DNA of 34,034 nucleotides from NCBI GenBank assembly GCA_903936865.1, contig CAIZXK010000070.1, forward strand, positions 1 through 34,034. The letters run 5' to 3'. Of this stretch, positions 9,543-18,525 are shown piece by piece. A program made the position numbers and the translations under genes. Each line of letters opens with the position of its first letter. Position 1 is the first letter of the stretch. The DNA is from an uncultured Bacteroidales bacterium (GTDB taxonomy: Bacteria > Bacteroidota > Bacteroidia > Bacteroidales > JACABE01). The notes beneath the pieces are model-generated. The model was not told the DNA's origin. It did not search any database and was given only the letters and a program-made list of their open reading frames with translations.

Positions 9543-10225
9543 TATTCCTCGTATTTATAACCAACACCTTTTATTGTTTTAAGGTTTTCAATTCCTATTT
9601 TCTCGCGTATTTTCCTGATATGTACGTCAATGGTTCTATCGCCAACAATTACATCATCACCCCATACTTTTGAGAAAATCTCACTTCTTGTAAAAACTTT
9701 ATTGGGTTTTGAACAAAGTATGGAAAGTAATTCAAACTCTTTGCGGGGAAGAATAATTTCGTTACCATCTTTGATAACCAAATACTTTTCTTTATCAATA
9801 ATAATATCTTTTAATTCAACAACTTCCTTTTGTACTTCTGTTTCTTTATATCTTCTTAAAAGTGCTTTTACCCGGCTGGTAATTATTTTGGGCTTAATGG
9901 GCTTAGTGATATAATCATCAGCACCAGCATCAAAACCAGCTAACTGAGAATAATCTTCGCCTCTGGCTGTAAGAAAAACAACAAGTGTATTTGCCAATTT
10001 TGGATTTTTTTTAATAATGGAACAAGTTTCAATACCATCCATTTTTGGCATCATAACATCCAGAATAATAAGATGTGGTATTATATTAGCTGCTTTTTCA
10101 ATGGCTTCCTTTCCATTTTCGGCAGTATGCACTATATATCCCTCTTTTCGGAGGTTGTAACCCAAAAATTCTAAAATATCAGGTTCGTCGTCAACTAATA
10201 AAATGCTGTATTCGTCTGTTTTCAT
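9542..10225 (-). CDS. PhoB/OmpR-family response regulator
   Basis: Receiver YSILLVDDEPDILEFL...LIILDVMMPKMDGIETC...FLTARGED..GADDYITKPIKP; winged-helix C-terminus VFTRSEIFSKVWGDDVIVGDRTIDVHIRKIREKIG..IKGVGYKYEE. The ORF track starts at an upstream TTG; the ATG at MKTDEYSILL is the likelier start. Confidence 0.95.
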   Translation of the reverse strand: MKTDEYSILLVDDEPDILEFLGYNLRKEGYIVHTAENGKEAIEKAANIIPHLIILDVMMPKMDGIETCSIIKKNPKLANTLVVFLTARGEDYSQLAGFDAGADDYITKPIKPKIITSRVKALLRRYKETEVQKEVVELKDIIIDKEKYLVIKDGNEIILPRKEFELLSILCSKPNKVFTRSEIFSKVWGDDVIVGDRTIDVHIRKIREKIGIENLKTIKGVGYKYEE

Positions 10226-10319
10226 TATTTGTATTATTAAACTAACTTTCAAATAGTTTTACAAAAATAACAAATATAAACCAGAATTATCATTATGATA
10301 ATTGAAATATAACAATTTC

Positions 10320-11834
10320 TTAAAATTGGAAATAAATGAATGGTTGGATTTCGGATGATTTAACCTGAAAAAGCATAAAAACAATAATTACAACAACAAA
10401 TGCTTTTGCAAAAAATGGAATTCTGATAAAACTGTTTTTATAGAATTCTTTGAATGAAACTGGTAACCAATGAATTATAAAAGCCAATACGATTAAAGAA
10501 AAAACATTTTTATAAGAAATAATTACATCAGTAACCTTTAACCAATTGAAGTTATACATTATTTGATTTAACATACCTGAAACACTTCTCAAACTATCGG
10601 CTCTGAAAAACATCCAGGCAAATAGCACAAAATGAAAGGTTAAAAACGAAGCTGCAAATTTATTAATCTTATTTTCTTTTTCTTTTTTAGGGAAAAAATT
10701 CATCCATAATTTGTGTATGGCTAGACCCAATCCATGCAATCCGCCCCAAATGATAAACCGAACAGCTGCACCATGCCATAATCCACCAATAAGCATTACC
10801 AAGAAAAGATTTATATAGGTTCGTATTTTACCTTTTTTATTTCCACCCAAAGGGATGTATAAATAATCTCTCAGCCAGGTAGATAAGGAAATATGCCAAC
10901 GATGCCAGAAATCTGTAATATTAGAAGCTTTGTAAGGCGAATTGAAATTTACAGGAAGTCTGAATCCCAAAAGAAGTGCAACACCAATTGCGATATCTGT
11001 ATAACCTGAAAAATCACAATAAATTTGAATTGCATAACCATATACCGCCATCAGGTTTTCAAATCCTGAATAAGCAAGCGGACTATCAAAAACGCGATCA
11101 ACAAAATTGATGGAAATATAATCAGAAATCAGCATTTTCTTAATCAACCCATTTAAAATAAGGAATAAAGCAAAACCAAATTCTTTCATTGAAAGTGAAT
11201 ATTCCTTATATAGTTGTGGTATAAAATCATAAGCTTTTACAATTGGTCCAGCAACCAATTGAGGGAAAAAAGTAACAAAACATCCGTAATCGAGAATGTT
11301 ATGTAAAGGTTTTAATTTTTTTCGATACACAGAAACCGTATAGCTTATAGATTGAAATGTATAGAAAGAAATTCCGACAGGTAATATAATGGAAGTGATG
11401 TCGATATGTGTTCCAGCAACACCATTTGTCCATGCAGCTAAATAATTAACTACCTTAAAATCGGTATTGAAAGCTGTATTTATTGAGTCCAGTAAAAAGT
11501 AGCTATATTTAAAATAAGCCAATACACCCAGATTCATAATAATGCTTAGCGTTAAATAGATTTTTTTTCTCAAATCTGTTTTTGCCCTGTCTATCCATAG
11601 CCCAACTGCAAAGTCGAATAATGTGGTAAAGGCCAATATTATAAAGAAATAACCTCCTGATTTGTAATAGAAAAATGAACTTACAAGAAACAAATACGTA
11701 TTTCTGGCAGCCTTTTTCTTATATATTATAGAATAAAAAGTAAGTACAATAGCAAAAAACACCCAAAAATAAAATCGGGTGAATATCATGGGTGCATTGG
11801 CATCGTAAGTAAAAAAATCTATTAAGTATTCCAT
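10320..11834 (-). CDS. MBOAT-family membrane-bound O-acyltransferase (AlgI-like)
   Basis: Polytopic 504 aa. Conserved SSFFYYKSG, TFFPQLVAGPIVKAYDFIPQL, DFSGYTDIAIGVALLLGFRLPVNFNSPYKASNITDFWHRWHISLSTWLRDYLYIPLGGN and the catalytic-His region GGLWHGAAVRFIIWGGLHG. Confidence 0.96.
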   Translation of the reverse strand: MEYLIDFFTYDANAPMIFTRFYFWVFFAIVLTFYSIIYKKKAARNTYLFLVSSFFYYKSGGYFFIILAFTTLFDFAVGLWIDRAKTDLRKKIYLTLSIIMNLGVLAYFKYSYFLLDSINTAFNTDFKVVNYLAAWTNGVAGTHIDITSIILPVGISFYTFQSISYTVSVYRKKLKPLHNILDYGCFVTFFPQLVAGPIVKAYDFIPQLYKEYSLSMKEFGFALFLILNGLIKKMLISDYISINFVDRVFDSPLAYSGFENLMAVYGYAIQIYCDFSGYTDIAIGVALLLGFRLPVNFNSPYKASNITDFWHRWHISLSTWLRDYLYIPLGGNKKGKIRTYINLFLVMLIGGLWHGAAVRFIIWGGLHGLGLAIHKLWMNFFPKKEKENKINKFAASFLTFHFVLFAWMFFRADSLRSVSGMLNQIMYNFNWLKVTDVIISYKNVFSLIVLAFIIHWLPVSFKEFYKNSFIRIPFFAKAFVVVIIVFMLFQVKSSEIQPFIYFQF

Positions 11835-13073
11835 TTAATTTTTTATTCCTGTGTCAATAATATTGTCATAAGCATTTAAAAATGCATTAAATAGCAAATC
11901 GCCCTGTAAAGCATACCCAGCTCTGGAAAAGTGAACTTTATCACTTGCAGCCAAACCAGCTTTCATCCATTTTTTAATGGATGTAAAACCACCCATTACC
12001 TCATGCAGATTCCATACTGCACAATCTTTTTCTTTAGCTACTTTCTGTATAATTTTTGATGCAAGCAGCATATTCGGATTTGGATAGCGTTTTCTCCTAT
12101 AACTGTCTGGTGGTGTAGTTAATAAAATAAATATATCTGGCAAAGCTGTTTCAATCCTATCAATCAGAACGTTTAGATTATTCTCAAAAATATCTGAATT
12201 AAAATTTGCAGAATAGGCGTCATTTGTCCCTAGAGAAATTATAATCCATTGAAGATTTAATGATTTTAATTGTGATTCAAGCAAATTACATTTTAGAAAA
12301 GAATTAATTTCTGCTCCGTTTATTCCAACTGCTGAGTAAATTACACCTGGATCATCATTACTCAGTTCAATTCCATAAAGTGTAAAACATTTTTGCAAAC
12401 TATCAGTTTTCTGAAGTAATATATTTAAAGTATCAAAGTGGTTTTCTGTAATGAACTCAGAGTAATCATTTGTTTTGTAATGATTATCAATGATTTGATT
12501 TTCGGAAAGTACGATATTAAAAACAGTATCACTATTGTTATGGTAAATTCTCACTTTATTAAAATCCTGAAAAGGGAAGTTATGATTATTTAAAATAATT
12601 CTGATAGTAGCTTCAGGTTCATAAGTAGTTACAGAAATTCCTGTAATTCCTAAATCGCAGTTTTCTGACTCTGTTATGTTTCTGCGATGTTCCCATTTCC
12701 CTGTATATTTTACTTTATAATTATCAGGATTATTGGTAGATGCAACATTATATGGAAAGATGAAGCCTCTGCTTCCTTTTATACCAAGTGCAAAAGATTG
12801 AAGATTTTCTCTCATTTGACCCGAGAAATAATCTGCTTGTATATGAGAATCTCCAATTTGCAATACTTTTAATTGACCTTCACCTCTTATAATCAGATTA
12901 TTCAGATTTGAACATATTTCCGTAAAGTAAATTTTTGATTTTCCGAAAAATTGAATTTGATTTTGCTGTAGATTTATAAAATCATAATTAATTGTTTTGT
13001 AAGGAGTATCCTGAGAATTACAAAACAATCCGTTTAAAATAAATATATTAATAAGTATGATTTTTTTCATCAA
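11835..13073 (-). CDS. Exported SGNH/GDSL-family hydrolase or acetyltransferase-like protein
   Basis: Signal peptide MMKKIILINIFILNGLFCNSQ. SGNH blocks: VLQIGDSHIQADY, VGINGAEINSF, IISLGTNDAYS, DKVHFSRAGYALQGDLLFNAF. Confidence 0.88.
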   Translation of the reverse strand: MMKKIILINIFILNGLFCNSQDTPYKTINYDFINLQQNQIQFFGKSKIYFTEICSNLNNLIIRGEGQLKVLQIGDSHIQADYFSGQMRENLQSFALGIKGSRGFIFPYNVASTNNPDNYKVKYTGKWEHRRNITESENCDLGITGISVTTYEPEATIRIILNNHNFPFQDFNKVRIYHNNSDTVFNIVLSENQIIDNHYKTNDYSEFITENHFDTLNILLQKTDSLQKCFTLYGIELSNDDPGVIYSAVGINGAEINSFLKCNLLESQLKSLNLQWIIISLGTNDAYSANFNSDIFENNLNVLIDRIETALPDIFILLTTPPDSYRRKRYPNPNMLLASKIIQKVAKEKDCAVWNLHEVMGGFTSIKKWMKAGLAASDKVHFSRAGYALQGDLLFNAFLNAYDNIIDTGIKN

Positions 13074-13077
13074 CTAT

Positions 13078-14568
13078 TTATTTTATTGCAAGTTTACCGA
13101 AACCGCTTTCGGCAAACTTTTGATATTGATAAAAATCGTAAATAAGTGCATTATAAAACATTTCGGCAACCATTCTGGATCCCTTTTCGTTGAAATGTGT
13201 GAAATCTTTATTAGCTAAAGCAGGTTTTGCAAAAACCCAACTTGGCATTGAATTTTCACCACCCATAGCCTCAAACAAATCCCAATATGCACAACCGGCT
13301 CTGAAAGCTGCATTTTTTTGAGCTTTTCTAATTTTATCTATATTTGGATTTGTTTCATAATAATCACCTGCTTTTCTTGAACGATCAGAGATGCCAATTA
13401 CCAAAACACAAATATCTTTGTTGGTGGCTTTTATAGTTTTTAATTGATTGTAGAAACCTCTTTCGTAATAGTTGTAATCAGGAATAATTGTTTTTTCATT
13501 TTCAGGAACGGCATTTACTCCAAATTGCATTATTATTAGTTTTACATTAAGTAATTCATAGAATTTCTTAAGCAATTCAAAATTGGCTTGAGCAAAACCA
13601 TATCCGGAACTTCCTCTTAAAGGGATATTATCAACAGCTATTCCCTTTTTAGCATCTAAAGCAAATCCATATATATCAGGACTATCAAGGCCTTTGAGTT
13701 GCAAAGAAATAGTTTTGGGCGTTTTGTCAAAATTAAATTCAGTAATTGACAAATCTCTATTTGCATTAAGAGTCTTTGATTCAACCACTTCTTTATTAGC
13801 CGAAATACTAAGTTTTACATCTTTTTTATTATAACCATAAAGTAATTTGATGTTTTCAAAATTTCTTGTATTTGCATATCCTTGATTAGATGGACTTATA
13901 TAAATGTCTCCTTTATAAATTAATGTATCAATACCTGATGAATCTTTAATAGCTGGAGAAAATCTTGCAAATCCGAGCATTGCTCCATATCTATTATGTT
14001 TAGCTCTAAGATCAGATTTTCCAATTAATGTATATTTCAGCCAGTCACCAACTACAGATTCATTAACTGACATAGAAGGTGTTGCATTAATTAATTGCAT
14101 CATACCGCAGCCATTTCCACCAAAACGGGTTTGTAATTTATAACGGATAAATCCGGTTATACGATCGCCTTCTATTTGAGAATCTCCATAATGAAAAATC
14201 CTAATCAAAGATTCGCTTTGTTTAAGTTGGTTTAATGCATAAAAAAATGGATATAAAACAGATATATCGTTATTTGGATATTCTATTTTCCGGATATTCT
14301 TCAAAAGTGAATCGGAATAGGTTTGGTTGGTGTCTAATGCCAATGAATCAATATTTATAGTTGTATTTGTACTGTCCAATGGATCTGAAATTTTTGAAAT
14401 ATCTGCATAATGGACTTTTTTTAAAGAGAAAATATCTTTAAAATCAGTGAAATATAGAGAAATATTGTTATTTATTTTAATTCCTTCTTTTGGAAAAGCA
14501 AAGATTAAAACTGACAGTAAGAAAAAAACGAATAGAAGAAATATAAGTATTTTCCCCGGTTTCATCAA
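13078..14568 (-). CDS. Second SGNH-family protein with GDSQ block I, signal-anchored
   Basis: N-terminal TM (ILIFLLFVFFLLSVLIFAF). RIFHYGDSQIEGDRITGFIRYKLQ, RGSSGYGFAQANF, IIMQFGVNAVPEN, ANKDFTHFNEKGSRMVAEMFYNAL. Confidence 0.85.
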   Translation of the reverse strand: MMKPGKILIFLLFVFFLLSVLIFAFPKEGIKINNNISLYFTDFKDIFSLKKVHYADISKISDPLDSTNTTINIDSLALDTNQTYSDSLLKNIRKIEYPNNDISVLYPFFYALNQLKQSESLIRIFHYGDSQIEGDRITGFIRYKLQTRFGGNGCGMMQLINATPSMSVNESVVGDWLKYTLIGKSDLRAKHNRYGAMLGFARFSPAIKDSSGIDTLIYKGDIYISPSNQGYANTRNFENIKLLYGYNKKDVKLSISANKEVVESKTLNANRDLSITEFNFDKTPKTISLQLKGLDSPDIYGFALDAKKGIAVDNIPLRGSSGYGFAQANFELLKKFYELLNVKLIIMQFGVNAVPENEKTIIPDYNYYERGFYNQLKTIKATNKDICVLVIGISDRSRKAGDYYETNPNIDKIRKAQKNAAFRAGCAYWDLFEAMGGENSMPSWVFAKPALANKDFTHFNEKGSRMVAEMFYNALIYDFYQYQKFAESGFGKLAIK

Positions 14569-14590
14569 CGTAGAGATTTAAGTAATTAAG

Positions 14591-16213
14591 TTATTTTGAT
14601 TTAATAAGTAAGGATTGACCAATATTGATTTTCCCATCTTTTTTCAAATTATTCCAATCAATCAGATCATTTATAGAAACATCATATTTCCTTGAAATAG
14701 AGCTTAATGTTTCACCTTTTTGCACTTTATGAGTTGATTTTTCTGGATTTTTCTTTGAAGCTGTTTTTTTATTTTTCTTAGTAGGATTTTCATCTTTAAT
14801 TTCTTTTGATGGTTTCTCTGTTTTTTTTACTTCATGTTTTATAGTATCAATTTTAGGTTCATCATTTTTTGTTTTAACTGCAGAGTTTGTTGATTTTTCG
14901 TTATCAGAAGTCTTTGACTTTTTTGTAGTATAAATGATTAGTTTTTGTCCGCCCTTTAGTTTTTTACTTTTAATTCTGTTCCATTCCTTTAATGCGGCCA
15001 CATCAACTCCATACTTTTTTGCAATATTATTTAAATTATCACCACTTTTTACTTTATGAGTTACTCTAATAATTTCATCATTCGGACTGATTTGTAAATA
15101 ATTTTTATGTGGAGCAATTTCAGTATATTTTATCATGGATTCTTTGGATTTTAATGAAATCGAATCTTCCATTTCAATAAAAGTAGTAACCAGATTTACA
15201 GGTAGTTTCAATGAATAAGATTCACTATTACCAGGAATAATGTCATTTTTATATTGTGGATTCATATCCCTTAATTGCTGTAACGGTAAATCTAAAGCTT
15301 CTGAAACATCTTTTAGATTTAAATCAGCATCAACCATTACAGTGTCTGTAAGTGTTGGAAAATCAATTTTCTGCGGAAATAAATTATGCTCTTTATAATA
15401 ATTCATCATATAATTAGCAGCAATAAAAGCAGGAACATAACCTCGGGTTTCAGCTGGCAAATAGTCGTAAATCTCCCAGAAATTAGTTTTTCCTTTCGAT
15501 CTTTTTATGGCTTTATTCACATTACCCGGGCCACAATTATAAGCAGCAATTGCCAATGTCCAGTCTTTATAGATACCATATAAATCTTTTAAATAACTGG
15601 CAGCGGCATAACTTGCTTTTATTGGGTCTCTTCTTTCATCAACCAACGAATTAACCTGTAAATCATATATTTTTCCAGTTGTGTACATAAATTGCCATAG
15701 TCCTGATGCTCCTACTCTTGAGGTAGCTCTTGGATTAAGTGCAGATTCAATAATGGTTAAGTACTTGAGTTCCTGCGGTAATCCCTGTTTGTCGAGAATT
15801 TCTTCAAAAATAGGAAAATAATATTCTGACAAGCCAAGCATTACTTTTACATGTTTCCTTTTTTTGTTTACATATAATTCAATAAATGCTCTAACTTTTT
15901 CATTATAAGTCATATCAATAATAGAAGGAAGAGATTGAAGCCTTTGAATATAAACCGAATCAGAAAATTGAGGAATAATATCTTTATCCATATTTTGAGC
16001 AGGATAGAGACTATTGAGATTAACTTTAAGTGATTGACTAACAAAGAAATTATTAAGTAAGCTATCTAAATTTGCCTGAAATTCTTTACTGCTGATTTTT
16101 ACAGTATCGTCTGGTATTCGGGAAAAAAAATTGGTAATTGAGTAAGAGTTATTTGCAAGAAATACAAATAATAATAGAAAAACACTAAAAATTACACTTT
16201 TAACCACCCTCAT
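14591..16213 (-). CDS. Membrane-bound lytic murein transglycosylase (MltD-like) with two C-terminal LysM domains
   Basis: SLT core: LPQELKYLTIIESALNPRATSRVGASGLWQFMYTTGKIYDLQVNSLVDERRDPIKASYAAASYLKDLYGIYKDWTLAIAAYNCGPGNVNKAI. LysM: THKVKSGDNLNNIAKKYGVDVAALKEWNRIKSKKLKGGQKLIIY and THKVQKGETLSSISRKYDVSINDLIDWNNLKKDGKINIGQSLLI. Likely start at MRVVKSVIF. Confidence 0.93.
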   Translation of the reverse strand: MRVVKSVIFSVFLLLFVFLANNSYSITNFFSRIPDDTVKISSKEFQANLDSLLNNFFVSQSLKVNLNSLYPAQNMDKDIIPQFSDSVYIQRLQSLPSIIDMTYNEKVRAFIELYVNKKRKHVKVMLGLSEYYFPIFEEILDKQGLPQELKYLTIIESALNPRATSRVGASGLWQFMYTTGKIYDLQVNSLVDERRDPIKASYAAASYLKDLYGIYKDWTLAIAAYNCGPGNVNKAIKRSKGKTNFWEIYDYLPAETRGYVPAFIAANYMMNYYKEHNLFPQKIDFPTLTDTVMVDADLNLKDVSEALDLPLQQLRDMNPQYKNDIIPGNSESYSLKLPVNLVTTFIEMEDSISLKSKESMIKYTEIAPHKNYLQISPNDEIIRVTHKVKSGDNLNNIAKKYGVDVAALKEWNRIKSKKLKGGQKLIIYTTKKSKTSDNEKSTNSAVKTKNDEPKIDTIKHEVKKTEKPSKEIKDENPTKKNKKTASKKNPEKSTHKVQKGETLSSISRKYDVSINDLIDWNNLKKDGKINIGQSLLIKSK

Positions 16214-16311
16214 AATATTTTTATTCAAATTTAAAATGCAATGCAAAATAAGCTAAAATTTTTAAAAATAAGGAATTTTAATTCTTAAAAAAATGTAATA
16301 ATAGTTTTATT

Positions 16312-16346
16312 TTTGAATCAAAAATAAAAAATTCAAACTAATTTTG
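16312..16346 (+). promoter_or_regulatory. Candidate Bacteroidetes-type promoter upstream of the 16399 transporter gene
   Basis: TTTG at 16312-16315, a 23-nt spacer, TAATTTTG at 16339-16346, about 52 nt upstream of the ATG. Confidence 0.4.
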
Positions 16347-16398
16347 CAGTTTATTTTTTTAATTTGTTTTTCTAAAAATTTACTATAAATAACAACAG

Positions 16399-18069
16399 AT
16401 GAATTGGATAAATGACTTAGTATGGAGCGAAACTGTAGCTCATACAATATTGATATATAGCTTTGTAATTGCTTTGGGGATTGCATTGGGAAAAATAAAA
16501 TTTTTTGGTATTTCTCTTGGAATTACATTTGTGCTATTTGCTGGTATATTAATTGGTCATTTTGGTTTTAAAGTTAATAGTGAAATGCTCGGTTTCATTA
16601 AAGAATTTGGACTGATACTTTTTGTTTTTTCTATTGGTTTACAAGTTGGACCTGGATTTTTCGAGTCCTTTAAAAAAGGAGGATTAACACTTAATTTGTT
16701 AGCTTTAAGCATTGTTTTGTTGGGTGGATTAACAACTATAGTTCTGCATTTTGTTACAGGAATGTCGATGCCGATGTTGGTAGGAGTAATGTCCGGAGCT
16801 GTAACAAATACTCCGGGTTTAGGTGCTGCACAGCAAGCATTGGTCCAGGTTTCAAAAGATATACCCAATGGAAATCTTCCAGTAATTGGGTTGGGATATG
16901 CAGTGGCTTATCCTTTTGGTGTTGTTGGGATTATTTTAACAATGTTAATAATCAGAAGAATAAGTAAAATAAATATTCAAAAAGAATTAATTGATTATAC
17001 TCAATTACAAAATCCTTCTGAAGAGTTTCCTGAAAAAGTTTGTGTAAATGTGAAGAATCCTTTATTATTTGGTAAAAGGATAGATGTAATATCAAAAGAT
17101 TTTGATTCTGATATTGTTATATCAAGAATTTTACATGATGGTTTTTTTTATTCAGCCAAAGCTGATAGTTGTATATATGAAAATGATATTTTACTTATAG
17201 TTGCTAAAAAGCAACATATTGAATATATAATCAATAAATTTGGTATTGAAAGTGAATTGGATATTTTCTCAGAATCTCATAAACTTAAATCAAAACAAGT
17301 ATTGGTTACAAATAATCAGGTAATTGGTAAAAATTTGGGTTCATTAAAATTACGAACAAAATTTAATATTAATATTACACGAATTTATCGGTCGGGTATC
17401 GAATTGGTTGCATCTCCCCAATTAAAATTACAAATGGGAGATAAGCTAACTGTTGTGGGCGAAGAGATAGATATTGATAAAGTTGCATTAATAATTGGAA
17501 ATTCAGTTAAACGAATTAATGAACCAAATTTAATTCCAATTTTTATTGGTATTTTTATTGGAATATTAGTAGGAAGCATTCCATTTGCCCTACCTGGAAT
17601 TCCTAATCCTGTTAAATTAGGTTTGGCAGGAGGTCCTTTGATTGTTGCCATATTGATAAGTAAATATGGTTACAGATTTTCAATGATTTCATACACAACA
17701 CCAAGTGCCAACTTAATGCTTCGTGAAATTGGAATTGTTCTTTTCCTTGCCAGCGTTGGAATTAAATCGGGCGAGAAATTTATACCAACCTTACTGTCTG
17801 GAGATGGATTTATATGGATGAGTTATGGAGCTATAATTACATTAATACCTATTTTGATTATCGGTTTTTTTGCAAGGAATATTTTAAAAAAGAATTTCTT
17901 TGAAATATGTGGCTTGATTTCCGGAAGTATGACAGATCCTCCAGCATTGGCTTATGCTAATAGTATCGCTCAGAATGAAGCTCCGGCAGTAGCCTATGCA
18001 ACAGTTTATCCTTTAGTGATGTTCCTTCGGATTTTAGTGGCTCAATTGTTAATCTTGTTTTTTGTATAA
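16399..18069 (+). CDS. AspT/YidE/YbjL-type putative transporter with two central TrkA_C (RCK_C) domains
   Basis: Duplicated membrane halves flanking two regulatory domains. GLILFVFSIGLQVGPGFFESFKKGG, GVMSGAVTNTPGLGAAQQAL and C-terminal counterparts GIVLFLASVGIKSGEKF, GLISGSMTDPPALAYANS. Confidence 0.93.
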   Translation: MNWINDLVWSETVAHTILIYSFVIALGIALGKIKFFGISLGITFVLFAGILIGHFGFKVNSEMLGFIKEFGLILFVFSIGLQVGPGFFESFKKGGLTLNLLALSIVLLGGLTTIVLHFVTGMSMPMLVGVMSGAVTNTPGLGAAQQALVQVSKDIPNGNLPVIGLGYAVAYPFGVVGIILTMLIIRRISKINIQKELIDYTQLQNPSEEFPEKVCVNVKNPLLFGKRIDVISKDFDSDIVISRILHDGFFYSAKADSCIYENDILLIVAKKQHIEYIINKFGIESELDIFSESHKLKSKQVLVTNNQVIGKNLGSLKLRTKFNINITRIYRSGIELVASPQLKLQMGDKLTVVGEEIDIDKVALIIGNSVKRINEPNLIPIFIGIFIGILVGSIPFALPGIPNPVKLGLAGGPLIVAILISKYGYRFSMISYTTPSANLMLREIGIVLFLASVGIKSGEKFIPTLLSGDGFIWMSYGAIITLIPILIIGFFARNILKKNFFEICGLISGSMTDPPALAYANSIAQNEAPAVAYATVYPLVMFLRILVAQLLILFFV

Positions 18070-18081
18070 TAATATTTCTAT

Positions 18082-18525
18082 ATGAATAAAATCGAAAATG
18101 CTTTACTCCTTTTTAATGGAAATTATAATTGTTCTCAGGCTGTATTTGCCTCTTTTTCCGAAGTTTTAGGAATGGAAAAAGAAATGGCTTTACGTATTGC
18201 CTGTGGTTTTGGTGCCGGTATAGCTCGACAACAATTGATATGTGGAGCAGTAACCGGTGCAATAATGGTAATTAGTTCAAAATACGGAAATTATACCGAA
18301 GAAGATTTAGTTTCTAAAGAAAAAACATATCAATTAATACATCATTTTAGTGAAAAATTCCTTGAAAAACACAATTCTATAGAATGTAATAAATTAGTTG
18401 GGTGCAATTTTAATACGGAAGAAGGAATAAAATATTATTCCGAAAACGAAATCCAAAAAAAGATTTGTGCTGAATGTATTAAAGATTCAATTGAGATTCT
18501 GGAGGAAATTCTTAGAGAAAAATAG
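18082..18525 (+). CDS. C_GCAxxG_C_C family (redox-type, cysteine-rich) protein
   Basis: NCSQAVFASFSEVLG..IACGFGAGIARQQLICGAVTGAIMVIS plus downstream cysteines (IECNKLVGCNF...KKICAECIKDS). Starts 12 nt after the transporter stop. Confidence 0.85.
   Translation: MNKIENALLLFNGNYNCSQAVFASFSEVLGMEKEMALRIACGFGAGIARQQLICGAVTGAIMVISSKYGNYTEEDLVSKEKTYQLIHHFSEKFLEKHNSIECNKLVGCNFNTEEGIKYYSENEIQKKICAECIKDSIEILEEILREK

Noticed and set aside
16557-16868. Minus-strand ORFs within the transporter (also 17385-17651)
   Set aside because: Pro/Gly/Ile-rich shadow translations opposite a clear membrane protein gene.
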